Assembly: GCF_000719865.1 (NCBI RefSeq)
Contig: NZ_JOID01000025.1
Coordinates: 62,001-126,000 of the forward strand
DNA: 64,000 nt
Source: Streptomyces albus subsp. albus
GTDB taxonomy: Bacteria > Actinomycetota > Actinomycetes > Streptomycetales > Streptomycetaceae
Direction: 5' to 3'
Shown here: positions 8,938-18,481 of the stretch, piece after piece
Position numbering within the stretch: the first letter of the stretch is position 1
Layout of the letters: each line of letters opens with the position of its first letter
Notes under the pieces: generated by a model
Seen by the model: the letters and a program-made list of their open reading frames with translations, nothing else
What the model was told of the DNA's origin: nothing
The model's database searches: none
Program-made: the position numbers and the translations under genes

Positions 8938-9786
8938 ATGTCCCGCCATGTCGCGATCGTCACCGATTCCACGGCCTATCTGCCGCCGCAGGCGATGGAA
9001 CGGCACGCCATCCGGGCCGTACCACTGACCGTGGTGCTCGGTGACCGGGCCCTGGAGGAGGGCACCGAGGTCTCCGCGCGGTCCGTCGCCCAGGCGCTGA
9101 GGCACCGGACACCGGTGACCACGTCCCGGCCGAGCCCGGAGATGTTCGCCGCCACCTACCGTGAGGTGGCCGCGGCCGGGGCGTCGGGCATCGTGTCCCT
9201 CCATCTGTCGGCGGAGATGTCCGGCACGTATGACGCGGCCGTGCTCGCCGCACGCGAGGCGCCGGTCCCGGTGCGGGTCGTGGACACCGGCATGGTCGCG
9301 ATGGCCCTCGGTTTCTGCGCACTGACCGCCGCGGAGACGGCCGAGGCGGGAGGCACTCTGGACGAGGCGGTGGCCGCGGCCGAGAAGCGCGCGGAGGGCA
9401 CCACGGCCTACTTTTATGTGGACACCCTCGACTATCTGCGGCGCGGCGGCCGGATCGGTGCCGCGCAGGCGCTGCTTGGTTCGGCACTGGCGGTGAAGCC
9501 GCTGCTGAGACTGGGCGGCGGGCGGATCGAGCCGCTGGAGAAGGTGCGCACGGCGTCGAAGGCCATCGCCCGGCTGGAGGAGATCGTGGTGGAGCGGGCC
9601 GCTGCGGGCCCGGTGGACATCGCGGTGCACCATCTCGCCGCCGGGGACCGGGCGGAGGCCCTGGCGGACCGGCTGCGGAGGCGGGTGCCCGGGCTGGCCG
9701 AACTCCTGGTCAGCGAGGTTGGCGCGGTGATCGGCGCCCACACCGGGCCGGGGCTGCTCGGCGTGGTGGTGTCGCCGCGGATCTGA
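8938..9786 (+). CDS. DegV-family fatty-acid-binding protein
   Basis: 282 residues, the normal DegV length. The N-terminal TDSTAYLPPQAM, the central SLHLSAEMSGTYDAA loop and DTGMVAMALGF are typical of the family, which binds a fatty acid between two alpha/beta domains. In firmicutes the same fold (FakB) presents fatty acids to the kinase FakA; in Streptomyces the partner is not established. It stands alone between an unknown membrane protein and comEA. Confidence 0.9.
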   Translation: MSRHVAIVTDSTAYLPPQAMERHAIRAVPLTVVLGDRALEEGTEVSARSVAQALRHRTPVTTSRPSPEMFAATYREVAAAGASGIVSLHLSAEMSGTYDAAVLAAREAPVPVRVVDTGMVAMALGFCALTAAETAEAGGTLDEAVAAAEKRAEGTTAYFYVDTLDYLRRGGRIGAAQALLGSALAVKPLLRLGGGRIEPLEKVRTASKAIARLEEIVVERAAAGPVDIAVHHLAAGDRAEALADRLRRRVPGLAELLVSEVGAVIGAHTGPGLLGVVVSPRI

Positions 9787-10161
9787 CCGCGGCCCGGCAA
9801 GGCCGCGGCCGGACGCCTCCGGGCGACGGCGGAGTGGTGACGCGGTCGCGGGAACACTTCCCTGCTCCGCCGGCGGAAGCCGCGCGCCGTTGAGAACGGC
9901 GGGAACCCCGACCGGATCACCGGGCGGCCGGATGCGGAGGAGCCGGGAGGAGCGCGCCAGAAGGGCGCGGAGACGCGGGAGCGACACGGCGGGAAGACAA
10001 AAACGGTTCATGCCCCGCAGTGAAGCGGCATCGGGGCCGAATCGGCGGGCTGGGGCCGGACATTCATCCGAAGCGGGCACGGAGTTTTCCACAACCGGCG
10101 AGTTATCCACGGCATTTCCGGCTTTTCCGCCGAGCACGGCCACGCGTCCTACCGTCGCCGC
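9787..10161. other. Intergenic region before comEA with two DnaA-box-like 9-mers
   Basis: 375 bases with no credible gene. It contains TTTTCCACA (10085-10093) and TTATCCACG (10103-10111) in the same orientation, 18 bases apart. Both are close to the DnaA-box consensus TTATCCACA. They lie 50-80 bases before the comEA start, so a regulatory role for DnaA is conceivable; no origin genes (dnaA, dnaN) are near. Otherwise I see nothing here. Confidence 0.4.
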
Positions 10162-11178
10162 ATGGACATCCGATCACACACCGTGACGACCGCGTCGGGA
10201 CCGGGCCGTGGTGCCACACGTGGGCCCGGAAGGCCCGGGGCGGACCGCCGCGCCCGGCGCAGGCACCGCTCCCCCCGGACAACGCCTGTGTACGGCCGGG
10301 ACACACCGGACGGGACGAGGGCGCGCGCGACGGCTCTCTTCGGCGGTCTCCCGGCCCGCGCGCCGGTGATCCCGGAACCGGCGGCCCCGCCGGAGCCCGC
10401 GCCCGCGCCGGTGAGCGACCCGGATTCGCGGGGGCGGAGGAGCGGGGAAGCGCGTCCGCTGCCGTGGTACTCCCGATGGCGGCTCGCCCTCGGCGAACGG
10501 CTGCCCTTGTGGGTGAGTCTGCGCTGCGGGGCGGAGCCGAGGACGCTTGCCGCGCTCGCCGTCCTGCTCGTGGTCGCGGTCGGATTCGCGGGCCACCACT
10601 TCTGGTCCGGACGGCCCGAGGCGGTGCGGGTGCCCGCGGCCGAACCGGCCGGCGCGGCCGGTCCCGTGGCCCTCCCCGGGGCCGCGGAACCGGCTCCGCC
10701 TCCGTCTCCCGGGCCCGTCCGTCCGGCCGGAGACCGCGCCGTCGTGGTGGATGTGGCGGGCAAGGTCCGCAAGCCGGGGATTCGCCGGCTCCCCGCGGGA
10801 TCGCGGGTCGCGGACGCGCTCGAAGCGGCCGGTGGCGTCCGTCCGGGCACGGACACCACCGGGCTCAACCGGGCCCGCGTCCTGACTGACGGTGAACAGA
10901 TCGTGGTGGGCGGCCCCGCGGCTCCGCCCGTCTCCGGCGGGGGAGCGGCGGGCGTACCCGGTCCGGCGGCCAGGGGCGCGGCCGCCGGACCCGTCAGTCT
11001 CAGCACCGCCACACTCGAGCAGCTGGACGGCCTCCCCGGTGTCGGGCCGGTCCTGGCCCAGCGCATCCTCGAACACCGCGACCGTCAGGGGGGTTTCACC
11101 TCCGTCGACCAGCTTCGCGAGGTGAACGGCATCGGCGACCGCAGGTTCGCCGACATCCAGCCCCTGGTGCGGCCATGA
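10162..11178 (+). CDS. comEA: ComEA-family DNA-binding protein
   Basis: 338 residues. It has a long Arg/Pro-rich cytoplasmic N-terminus, one transmembrane helix (LAALAVLLVVAVGFAGHHFW), a linker, an SLBB domain (VVVDVAGKVRKPGIRRLPAG … ALEAAGG) and a C-terminal helix-hairpin-helix pair (LDGLPGVGPVLAQRILEHR … LREVNGIGDRRFADI). In naturally competent bacteria ComEA binds incoming double-stranded DNA outside the membrane and hands it to ComEC. The stop overlaps the comEC start (ATGA). Because comEC is broken here, ComEA may have no partner in this strain. Confidence 0.92.
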   Translation: MDIRSHTVTTASGPGRGATRGPGRPGADRRARRRHRSPRTTPVYGRDTPDGTRARATALFGGLPARAPVIPEPAAPPEPAPAPVSDPDSRGRRSGEARPLPWYSRWRLALGERLPLWVSLRCGAEPRTLAALAVLLVVAVGFAGHHFWSGRPEAVRVPAAEPAGAAGPVALPGAAEPAPPPSPGPVRPAGDRAVVVDVAGKVRKPGIRRLPAGSRVADALEAAGGVRPGTDTTGLNRARVLTDGEQIVVGGPAAPPVSGGGAAGVPGPAARGAAAGPVSLSTATLEQLDGLPGVGPVLAQRILEHRDRQGGFTSVDQLREVNGIGDRRFADIQPLVRP

Positions 11179-13067
11179 GCGGGGTGACCGCACCCGCCGA
11201 CGCTCCCGTCCGGAGCGCTGACTCCCCGCGCCCGCGCCCAGAGGGTCTGGATCTGCGGTTGCTGCCCTGCGCTCTGGCCGCTTGGGCGGCTGCCGCCGCG
11301 GCGGTCGGAGTCCGGCCCGTCGTGGCGGTGGTCGGCGCGGGCTGCTGCGCGGTGACGGGGCTGGCGGTGCTGCTCGTGGCTCTCACCCGAGGCCGGACTG
11401 CGAACCCCGGCCGGGACCGTACCGCCGTCCGGACGGCCGCCGGGGAACCGTCCGGTGCGGGCCCGGTGGCGGGGCCGGCCGTGACACGGCGCCGGGGCAG
11501 CACAGGGGTCGCACTGGCGGCGGTCCTCTTCTGCGCGGCGGCCGCGGCCGGCTCGGGAGCTCTGCGCGCCGCCGATCTGCACCGGGGTCCGCTGCCCGGC
11601 CTGGCACGGCAGTCGGCGGGGGTCACGGCCGAGGTGACCGTCACCGGTGATCCGAGGCTCACCCGTCCGCGGGTGAACGGTCCGCGGAGCACCCCACCCG
11701 CCGTGGTGCTGACGGCCGAGGCCCGGCGGGTCACGGCCGGGGACGGCACGGTCACCGAGGTCCGCACACCGGTACTCGTCTTCGTTCCGCTCCGGGCCGT
11801 CGCCGGGCGGTCCGAGGACGAGCGGCGCACGGGGGTGCGAGAGCGGGCGGCGTGGCTGCGGCTGCTGCCGTCCACGCGGCTGCGGCTGCAGGCGCGGGCC
11901 GTGCCGTCGCAGGGCGGGGGCGACCGGGTGGCCGCCGTGCTGCGGGTCACCGGTAAGGGACCGCCGGTGGTGGTGCGGGGACCGACCGCCGTGCAGCGGG
12001 GGGCCGGTGAGCTGCGGGCGGGTCTGCGGAAAGCGTCCGACGGACTGTCGGCCGACGCGCGGGCGCTCCTCCCCGGACTGGTGGTGGGCGACACCTCGCG
12101 GGTACCGGCCGATCTCGACCGGGCCTTCCACGCAACCGACTTGGTGCATCTGCTCTCCGTGAGCGGCGCCAACCTCACGATCGTGCTGGCTCTGCTGATC
12201 GGCCCCCCGCATCTGGCCATCCGGGCCGAACGGCGCGGACTGGCGCCCCGGTTCGGGATCCCGCTGCGCGGCACGGCCCTGCTCGGCGGACTGCTCACCC
12301 TGGGCTTCGTCATCGTGTGCCGGCCGGAGCCGAGTGTCCTGCGGGCCGCCGCCTGCGGTGGGATCGCCCTGCTGGCCATCGCCACCGGCCGGCGGAGATC
12401 GCTGCTGCCCGCGCTGGCCGCCGCGGTCCTGCTGCTCGTCCTGTACGACCCGTGGCTCGCCCGCTCCTACGGCTTTCTGCTCTCGGTGCTGGCGACCGGG
12501 GCGCTGCTGACCGTCGCCCCGCGCTGGAGCGCGGCCCTGCAGCGACGCCGGGTCCCCGGCCGGCTGGCCGAGGTGCTGGCCGCCGCCGCGGCGGCACAGG
12601 CCGTGTGCGCGCCGGTGGTCGCGGTCCTGGCGGCACGGGTGAGCCTGGTCGCGGTTCCCTGCAATCTGTTCGCCGAACTCGCCGTGGCCCCGGCCACGGT
12701 GCTGGGTTTCGCCGCGCTCGCGACGGCCCCGCTCGCGATGCCGGCCGCCGAGGCGCTGGCCTGGCTCGCCGGGTGGCCGGTGGAGTGGATCGCGGCCGTG
12801 GCCCGCGCCGGCGCGGCGCTGCCGGGCGCGGAGCTGGACTGGCCGGGCGGCTGGACCGGCGGGCTGCTGCTCGCCGCCGTGACGGCGGCGCTGGTGCCGT
12901 TGGGTCCGCGGCTGGCGCGCCACCCATGGCTCTGCGCGGGCTGTGCCCTGGTCCTGCTGGTGGCCGTGGTCCGCCCGGGGCCGCTGCCGCGGTTCGTCAC
13001 CGGCTGGCCCCCGCCGGGGTGGCGGCTCACCGTGTGCGACGTGTTCCCTGTTGAATCGACGTGTTGA
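11175..13067 (+). pseudogene. comEC: comEC, 3'-truncated by island insertion
   Basis: 630 codons. The N-terminal OB-fold-like region and the multi-helix competence domain are present (HATDLVHLLSVSGANLTIVL, GFLLSVLATGALLTVAP, SLVAVPCNLFAELAV). Streptomyces ComEC normally continues with a metallo-beta-lactamase domain that begins CDVGQGDA; here the frame reads CDV and then runs into foreign sequence, ending after seven codons. At least 150 residues, including the nuclease-like domain, are lost. The breakpoint is about 13,043. The protein, if made, cannot be a complete DNA channel and nuclease. Confidence 0.88.
13037..13065. repeat. Direct repeat CGACGTGTT x2 at the comEC/island junction
   Basis: CGACGTGTT occurs at 13037-13045 and again at 13057-13065, with 11 bases between. 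The first copy contains the last comEC bases (codons for CDV), so this is the left junction. The GACGTG part resembles the GATGTA core used by Tn554, consistent with the recombinase genes starting 25 bases later. Interpretation as an attachment site is inference. Confidence 0.6.
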
Positions 13068-13089
13068 AGCCGAAGCAGGAGGGGACATT

Positions 13090-14634
13090 ATGACTGGCTG
13101 GCGCGTCTTCTGGGTGCCGAAGAGCCGTGCGGTTGATCCGCAGAGGGTGCCCGCTTTGGCAGGTTTGGGCGATCTGGCGGAGAGGGAGGACCACACGGGA
13201 ATCCACGCAGGGGACCCGATCTTCTTGTCGCCTGACTACCGAATTGATGAACTGCTGAGTCTGTATCTGTGCCGGTCTTCCTTCGCCCGTCTCGCGGTGG
13301 AGACCAAGCGGAATTACACCGATGACTACGCGATCTTCTTTGACTTCCTCTGGGTCAGGGGCAAGGCGTGGAACGAGGCCACGGCCGATGATCTCTGGGA
13401 CTTCGAGGACTGGCGTACGCGCTCGCCCCGGAACCCGGAGAAGGTCGGCGCCGCACGTTGGAACCGTGGTCTTGCTGCGCTGACTCGCCTGTACAAGTGG
13501 GCTGTTGCCACGGAGAACATGGCGAGCAACCCGATCCTGATGCATGCCGTGGCCGGCTATCAGGGCGACGTGGTGCAGACGCCGGAAGCCCGGGCGAAGG
13601 AGGCCAAGTCCAGTGATGTGCACTGGCTGACACCGCGGATGTTCCGGCTCTGGGTGGACGTAGGTCTCCGCGGCTATACGGTGGAGGGTCTGCCGTCGCC
13701 GGACTGGCGGGGACGTCTGGAAGTTCGCAATGTCGCCTTCGCTGATCTGCTCTTTTCCTCGGGGATGCGGCTGACCGAGGGAGCGTCGCTGCTGACGATC
13801 GAGGTGCCGAGGCTGCGACTTGGAGGCCCGCGCTACTACACAGGGCGGCTTGCGAAGCGGGTGACGAAGTCCAAGCGAGCTCGCACCTACTACGTGGCAT
13901 CGCCTGTGGTCGGCGAGGTGGAGAGTTACATGGAGTCGCTGCGGGCCCGGGTGATCCGACGTGCGCAGGCGAGGGGCCGATATGACGCCCTGGAGGAGAT
14001 GCGCCTGCTCACGAAGGTCACCGGGCGTCGCAAGAAGATCCTGCACTGGGTCGACCGAGACGGCATGGTGGGGAGGACGCCGCTGACGGAGGCGCCGGTG
14101 GAGGAGCGGATGACGTACTTCACCGAGGGCCCCACGGGCCCGGAACCGGTGTGGTTGTGGCTGAACGAGCAGGGACTGCCGTTCCATCCGGCATCGTGGG
14201 AGAACGTCTTCTGTACGGCTTCGGACCGGTGCGACGACGTTCTGGGACCGGTGATGGCGGAGCCGCCGTTTTGCACTCCGCACATGTGCCGGCACTCCTT
14301 CGCCCTCTACATGCTCGTGGTGCTACACCACGTCATGGACGTGCGTATGGGCCTCACCCCTGAGGAGAGGCGGGACTTCCGGCTTCTCTACGGCGATCCG
14401 TGGCGCATGGTGCAGGATCTGCTGGGTCACCGGGACATCGAGCTGACCCGCAAGATCTACCTGGCGCCCGTCTCGGACCTGCAGATCCGGGCGCTGATGG
14501 CCGACCCGGCACCGCGGGACACCGAGGCCGGCGGCCTGAGCGTGTCCGATGCACGGGTCACGTCGCTGCTGGCCCGCATCGCGGAGGAGAGCGACGGCAT
14601 CCAGGACATCGACACGCTGCTGGAGACGGCGTGA
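13090..14634 (+). CDS. Tyrosine recombinase, Tn554 TnpA-like (first of trio)
   Basis: 514 residues. The N-terminal SAM-like core-binding domain (YTDDYAIFFDFLW … RWNRGLAALTRLYKW) is followed by a catalytic domain with the tyrosine-recombinase residues: Arg in FSSGMRLTEGA, His-x-x-Arg in HMCRHSFALYML, His in LLGHRDIELT and the nucleophile Tyr in RKIYLAP. Start ATG 13090 follows AGGAGG; the longer frame begins inside comEC. The stop overlaps the next start (GTGA), so the recombinases are co-translated. It presumably integrated the island into comEC. Confidence 0.9.
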   Translation: MTGWRVFWVPKSRAVDPQRVPALAGLGDLAEREDHTGIHAGDPIFLSPDYRIDELLSLYLCRSSFARLAVETKRNYTDDYAIFFDFLWVRGKAWNEATADDLWDFEDWRTRSPRNPEKVGAARWNRGLAALTRLYKWAVATENMASNPILMHAVAGYQGDVVQTPEARAKEAKSSDVHWLTPRMFRLWVDVGLRGYTVEGLPSPDWRGRLEVRNVAFADLLFSSGMRLTEGASLLTIEVPRLRLGGPRYYTGRLAKRVTKSKRARTYYVASPVVGEVESYMESLRARVIRRAQARGRYDALEEMRLLTKVTGRRKKILHWVDRDGMVGRTPLTEAPVEERMTYFTEGPTGPEPVWLWLNEQGLPFHPASWENVFCTASDRCDDVLGPVMAEPPFCTPHMCRHSFALYMLVVLHHVMDVRMGLTPEERRDFRLLYGDPWRMVQDLLGHRDIELTRKIYLAPVSDLQIRALMADPAPRDTEAGGLSVSDARVTSLLARIAEESDGIQDIDTLLETA

Positions 14635-16385
14635 GCCGGAGGGGCCGCAAGGCGGCTCTTCCTGAGGCCGGGCATCGGCGGCCGGCGGTTCTGGATACAT
14701 CCGGGCTGGTGGTGCGTCACCGCAACAAGCTGGGCACCGTCAAGGAGTTCGACTTCGCCGAGTTGTCGTTCACCCCGGCGATGCGGCGGTCCTTGGCCGG
14801 ACTGTTCGCGGCCAAGTGCGCTCCCGGCGGCGGCTGGGACAGCCACGACACCTCCGTCCACATCTGGCGGCTGCTGAGAGCCTTCGGCGAGTACCTGACC
14901 GAGACCGACCAACAGCCGGACGACATAGCGGACTTGACGGCCGGGACCTGGATGGCCTGGCGGCTGAGCCGCCCACAGACCCAGATGGGGTACGTCCAGA
15001 TCACCTCGGTAGCGGGCTTCCTACAGCTGGACTCGCGCCTGGCACAGCCGGTACGGGTGGCCATGGCCAAGCGGGTGCCGCGGGTGAAGGTCGAGGAACA
15101 CGCCTTCACCCCTGACGAGTTCGAGGAGGTCCGCCGCTCGGCCCGGCAGATGTTCCGCTCTGCGCTGCTGCGGATCCGGGAGAACGTCCAGTTGCTGGAG
15201 GCCTGGCGCTCAGGCGGCATCGAGCCCCAGGACCTGCAGAACTGGCTGATCGGTGAGGGGCTGGACTGCCTCGCCCGCACCGGCCACATACCCCGCTACC
15301 CGAGAGGTGACGGCCGAATGCGTCCGGTCTTCCGCTACTCGAAGGCCATGGGCGGCGACGGCGCCATTTACACCTGGAGGCGCCTGTACCTCTCCCGCCG
15401 GGAGGCCACGGCACTCGGGGTCTTGCTCGCCGCGGAGCACGGCCTGAACGCCACCACGGTCGGCGAGATGCGCACGCCCAGGGCGACGCCTGACTCGGGC
15501 GAGGGCCGCTTCCCGGTCTACCGGATGGAACTGGAGAAGCGGCGCAAGGGCGAAGCCGATCACTTCGAGACCCGCAACCTTGCCGACTTCGGCGCCGATT
15601 CGCCCGGACGTCTGATCACCGAGGCATTGGAGGCCACCGCCCCGGCCCGCGCCTACCTGGCATCCGTGGGCTGTACCGCCGACAGGTTTCTGATCTGGCA
15701 CGAAACCCGCCCACGTCACTGGCAGGACACCAACGAGGCACTGATCCGGGAGGGCCCCTTCGGCCTGGGCCTGACCAAGCCGGATTTCGACGACTACGGA
15801 ACCCACTTCGGCCCGGACGGGGGCGGCGTCATGCGCCGGACTCGCAAGACGGCGAACGTGGTGCACCGGCGTGAGCCGGGGCAGAACAGCCAGGACACCC
15901 ACGACAGCGTCTACGTCATCCCCGAACCGCAGGCCCAGCAGGCCGCCATCCCGGTCATCGCGGCAGGAGTCGAGGACGCCCTGGAGTCCGCCCGCCGCAC
16001 CGTGTTCACGGCCAAGCTCACCGACGCTCCCGAGGACGGCGAGGTGGAGGCCGCCACCAACGGCTGTGCGGACTACGAGAACAGCCCCATCACCGGGCCC
16101 GGCGCCAGCTGCGGGGCATCGTTTCTGCTCTGCACCGCATGCCCCAACGCCCGCGTCCACCCCGGCCATCACTCCCGTCTGGCCCACCTGCACCGTGCCA
16201 TTGGGGAGCTGGAGGCCGTGCTGCCCAAGGCGGTCTGGGACGCGGAGTGGTCCGAGCCCCACGACCGGCTGTCCGACCTCAAAAGACGCCTGGGACCTGC
16301 TCTTTGGCGCCGGGCCCTTGCCAATGTCACCGCCGAGGACCGCCAGGTCGTCGGCGACCTGCTGAACGGACTCTACGACCTGTGA
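14631..16385 (+). CDS. Second tyrosine-recombinase-family protein of the trio
   Basis: 584 residues, GTG start at 14631 overlapping the upstream stop. The N-terminal half looks like a core-binding domain (SVHIWRLLRAFGEYL … LTAGTWMAWRLS). The C-terminal half has a poorly conserved catalytic region; I cannot assign the full R-K-H-R-H-Y set with confidence. Near the C-terminus is a cysteine/histidine cluster (CADYEN … CGASFLLCTACPNARVHPGHH) that looks like a zinc-binding element. Position and coupling fit the middle member of Tn554-like or recombinase-in-trio modules, where all three proteins are needed for transposition. Confidence 0.75.
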   Translation: MSRRGRKAALPEAGHRRPAVLDTSGLVVRHRNKLGTVKEFDFAELSFTPAMRRSLAGLFAAKCAPGGGWDSHDTSVHIWRLLRAFGEYLTETDQQPDDIADLTAGTWMAWRLSRPQTQMGYVQITSVAGFLQLDSRLAQPVRVAMAKRVPRVKVEEHAFTPDEFEEVRRSARQMFRSALLRIRENVQLLEAWRSGGIEPQDLQNWLIGEGLDCLARTGHIPRYPRGDGRMRPVFRYSKAMGGDGAIYTWRRLYLSRREATALGVLLAAEHGLNATTVGEMRTPRATPDSGEGRFPVYRMELEKRRKGEADHFETRNLADFGADSPGRLITEALEATAPARAYLASVGCTADRFLIWHETRPRHWQDTNEALIREGPFGLGLTKPDFDDYGTHFGPDGGGVMRRTRKTANVVHRREPGQNSQDTHDSVYVIPEPQAQQAAIPVIAAGVEDALESARRTVFTAKLTDAPEDGEVEAATNGCADYENSPITGPGASCGASFLLCTACPNARVHPGHHSRLAHLHRAIGELEAVLPKAVWDAEWSEPHDRLSDLKRRLGPALWRRALANVTAEDRQVVGDLLNGLYDL

Positions 16386-18481
16386 CCGTCGCTCTCCTGG
16401 AAGACCTTCCCGACCGCCCGGGCCCCGATACGCCCGTCATCGCCGCTGACCTGATCGTCAACCCGAACGCCCCCAACGCCCGCTACAGCGACATGATCTG
16501 GCCGCTGTCTCCCCTCAACGCGAACCCGAGCGCTTCGCGGAACGCACTGCACCTGGACGCCTTCCCCGCGCCGCTTCGGGAGGAGTTCACCTACCTGGCC
16601 TGGTCGATGATCAACCGGGCCCTGCCGGACGACTTCCTGGTCGGCCGTGTCCCTACCTGGCGGACCCGACAGAGCCCCGGCAAGCTCTACTCCACCGTGC
16701 AGCGCTGGCGAGCCCTGGCCGAGTGGCTGGTCAAACGGGACATCACCACCCTCGCGCAGTGCACGACGGAGGACGTGCGGGCGTTCGCGCTCGACAACCT
16801 GCGCACCCCGAAGTCACGCGAGTACGCGGCATCGTTCCTGACGTCGATCTCGCGGCTGTGGGCCTTCGACTTCTACGACGCCCAGCCGCTGGGGATCGGT
16901 GAACCGCCGTGGCACTGGGAGGGGATCGACGACTTCCTGCCGGCGGCAACCGCGCGCGGTGAGAACGCGACCGAGCCGATCACGGCGGCCACGATGGGAC
17001 CGTTGCTGATCTGGGCTTTGCGGGTCGTCGACGACTTCGCCGAGGACATCATGCGGGCCTGGGAGAAGGCCACGGACATGACCGCCCGGGCCGAGGCCAC
17101 GGTAACCAACAAGCTGGGCCTGGCCCGCATCAAGGACTACGTCGACGCCCGCCGCGACCGCGGCGAGCCCATCCCCAGCTGGGTCCAATCGCATGGGCGT
17201 ACGGAGTGCATCCCCTACATCTCCGCCCTGACCGGCGCCTCCATGGGCCAGGTCGACAGGGTGCTCAGACGGGGCTACCGGAGCGAGTACGCCCGCGCGA
17301 ATCTCGGCCCCAGCCCCCTGAAACTCAAGATCAAAGGCCGTATCGACGGCACCCCGTGGACTAAGGCGATCGACTTCGGCGACGTCGATTCGCTGATGCG
17401 GCACCTGGGCACGGCCTGCTTCATCGTGCTGGCCTACCTGACCGGCATGCGGCCGGGCGAGGTGCTGAGCCTGCGCAGCGGAAGCTGCCCCGAACCCGAC
17501 TCAGGACCGCACCTGATCTACGGAAACGTCTACAAGACCGCCCGCGACGAGGACGGCAACTACCTGTCCGAGGGGATGCTGCGCGAGATGCCGTGGGTCG
17601 CCATCGCCCCCGCGGTCAACGCCATCCGGGTCCTGGAGCAGATCGTCCCCGAAGGCGACCTGCTGTTCGACGCACACGCCCACGACTTCCGCTTGCGGCG
17701 CAAGTTCACCGGGTCCATCACCTACGCGACGATGAGCGATCGCATCGAGCACTTCGCCACCTGGGCCTCCGACCAGGCCATCCGCCTGGAGCGTCCGCAT
17801 GAGACCGTCCCCGCCGACCCGCACGGAGCGATCGGCACCGAACGGTTCAGACGGACCCTGGCCTGGCACATCGCCCGCCGCCCCGGCGGCCTGGTAGCCC
17901 TGGCGATCCAGTACGGCCACATGCGCACGGTGGTCAGCGCCGGCTATGCCTCGCGCAGCCGCGACGGCATTCACGACCTCCTCGACATCGAAACCGCCCG
18001 GGCGACCGTCGACACCCTCGCCACACTCAACGCCGACCTGAGCGAAGGAGTCGGCATCTCCGGACCGGCAGCCCGCCGCGCGATCAACGCAGCTGCCCAC
18101 GCCCCGGAGTTCCTCGGCACCGTGATCAGCGTACGGACCGCCCAAGACATTCTGGACAACGCGCAACTGTCTGTCTACGACAATCCCGGCAGCTACCTGA
18201 TGTGTGTCTACAACCGTGACAAAGCCCTGTGCCACCGTCTGGAGGGCCAACAGGATGCCCCCAGTCTGGACCGATGCCAGCCGTCCTGTGCGAACATCAC
18301 CCGCACCGATCGCCACGCCGAACAACTCATCGCCTTGGCGCGGAAGTTGGAGAAGCAAGCCGGGTCCGAACTCGTCCCCGTCCCGCTGGCTGACCGGTTC
18401 CGCCGCCGCGCCAGCCGCCTCCGATCTTTTGCCGACGAGCACTACCGCAACCGCGTCACCGTCCAGGAGGACCTGTCATGA
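16382..18481 (+). CDS. Tyrosine recombinase, Tn554 TnpB-like (third of trio)
   Basis: 699 residues, GTG start overlapping the upstream stop by four bases. Catalytic-domain motifs: LAYLTGMRPGEVLSLR (first Arg), a Lys-containing strand (YGNVYKTARDEDGN), RRTLAWHIARRPGG (His/Arg box) and YGHMRTVVSAGYASRS (His and nucleophile Tyr). A cysteine-rich C-terminal stretch (CVYNRDKALCHRL … CQPSCANI) resembles the zinc-finger tail of TnpB-type recombinases. It overlaps the DUF6262 gene (ATGA), completing the four-gene unit. Confidence 0.85.
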   Translation: MTVALLEDLPDRPGPDTPVIAADLIVNPNAPNARYSDMIWPLSPLNANPSASRNALHLDAFPAPLREEFTYLAWSMINRALPDDFLVGRVPTWRTRQSPGKLYSTVQRWRALAEWLVKRDITTLAQCTTEDVRAFALDNLRTPKSREYAASFLTSISRLWAFDFYDAQPLGIGEPPWHWEGIDDFLPAATARGENATEPITAATMGPLLIWALRVVDDFAEDIMRAWEKATDMTARAEATVTNKLGLARIKDYVDARRDRGEPIPSWVQSHGRTECIPYISALTGASMGQVDRVLRRGYRSEYARANLGPSPLKLKIKGRIDGTPWTKAIDFGDVDSLMRHLGTACFIVLAYLTGMRPGEVLSLRSGSCPEPDSGPHLIYGNVYKTARDEDGNYLSEGMLREMPWVAIAPAVNAIRVLEQIVPEGDLLFDAHAHDFRLRRKFTGSITYATMSDRIEHFATWASDQAIRLERPHETVPADPHGAIGTERFRRTLAWHIARRPGGLVALAIQYGHMRTVVSAGYASRSRDGIHDLLDIETARATVDTLATLNADLSEGVGISGPAARRAINAAAHAPEFLGTVISVRTAQDILDNAQLSVYDNPGSYLMCVYNRDKALCHRLEGQQDAPSLDRCQPSCANITRTDRHAEQLIALARKLEKQAGSELVPVPLADRFRRRASRLRSFADEHYRNRVTVQEDLS

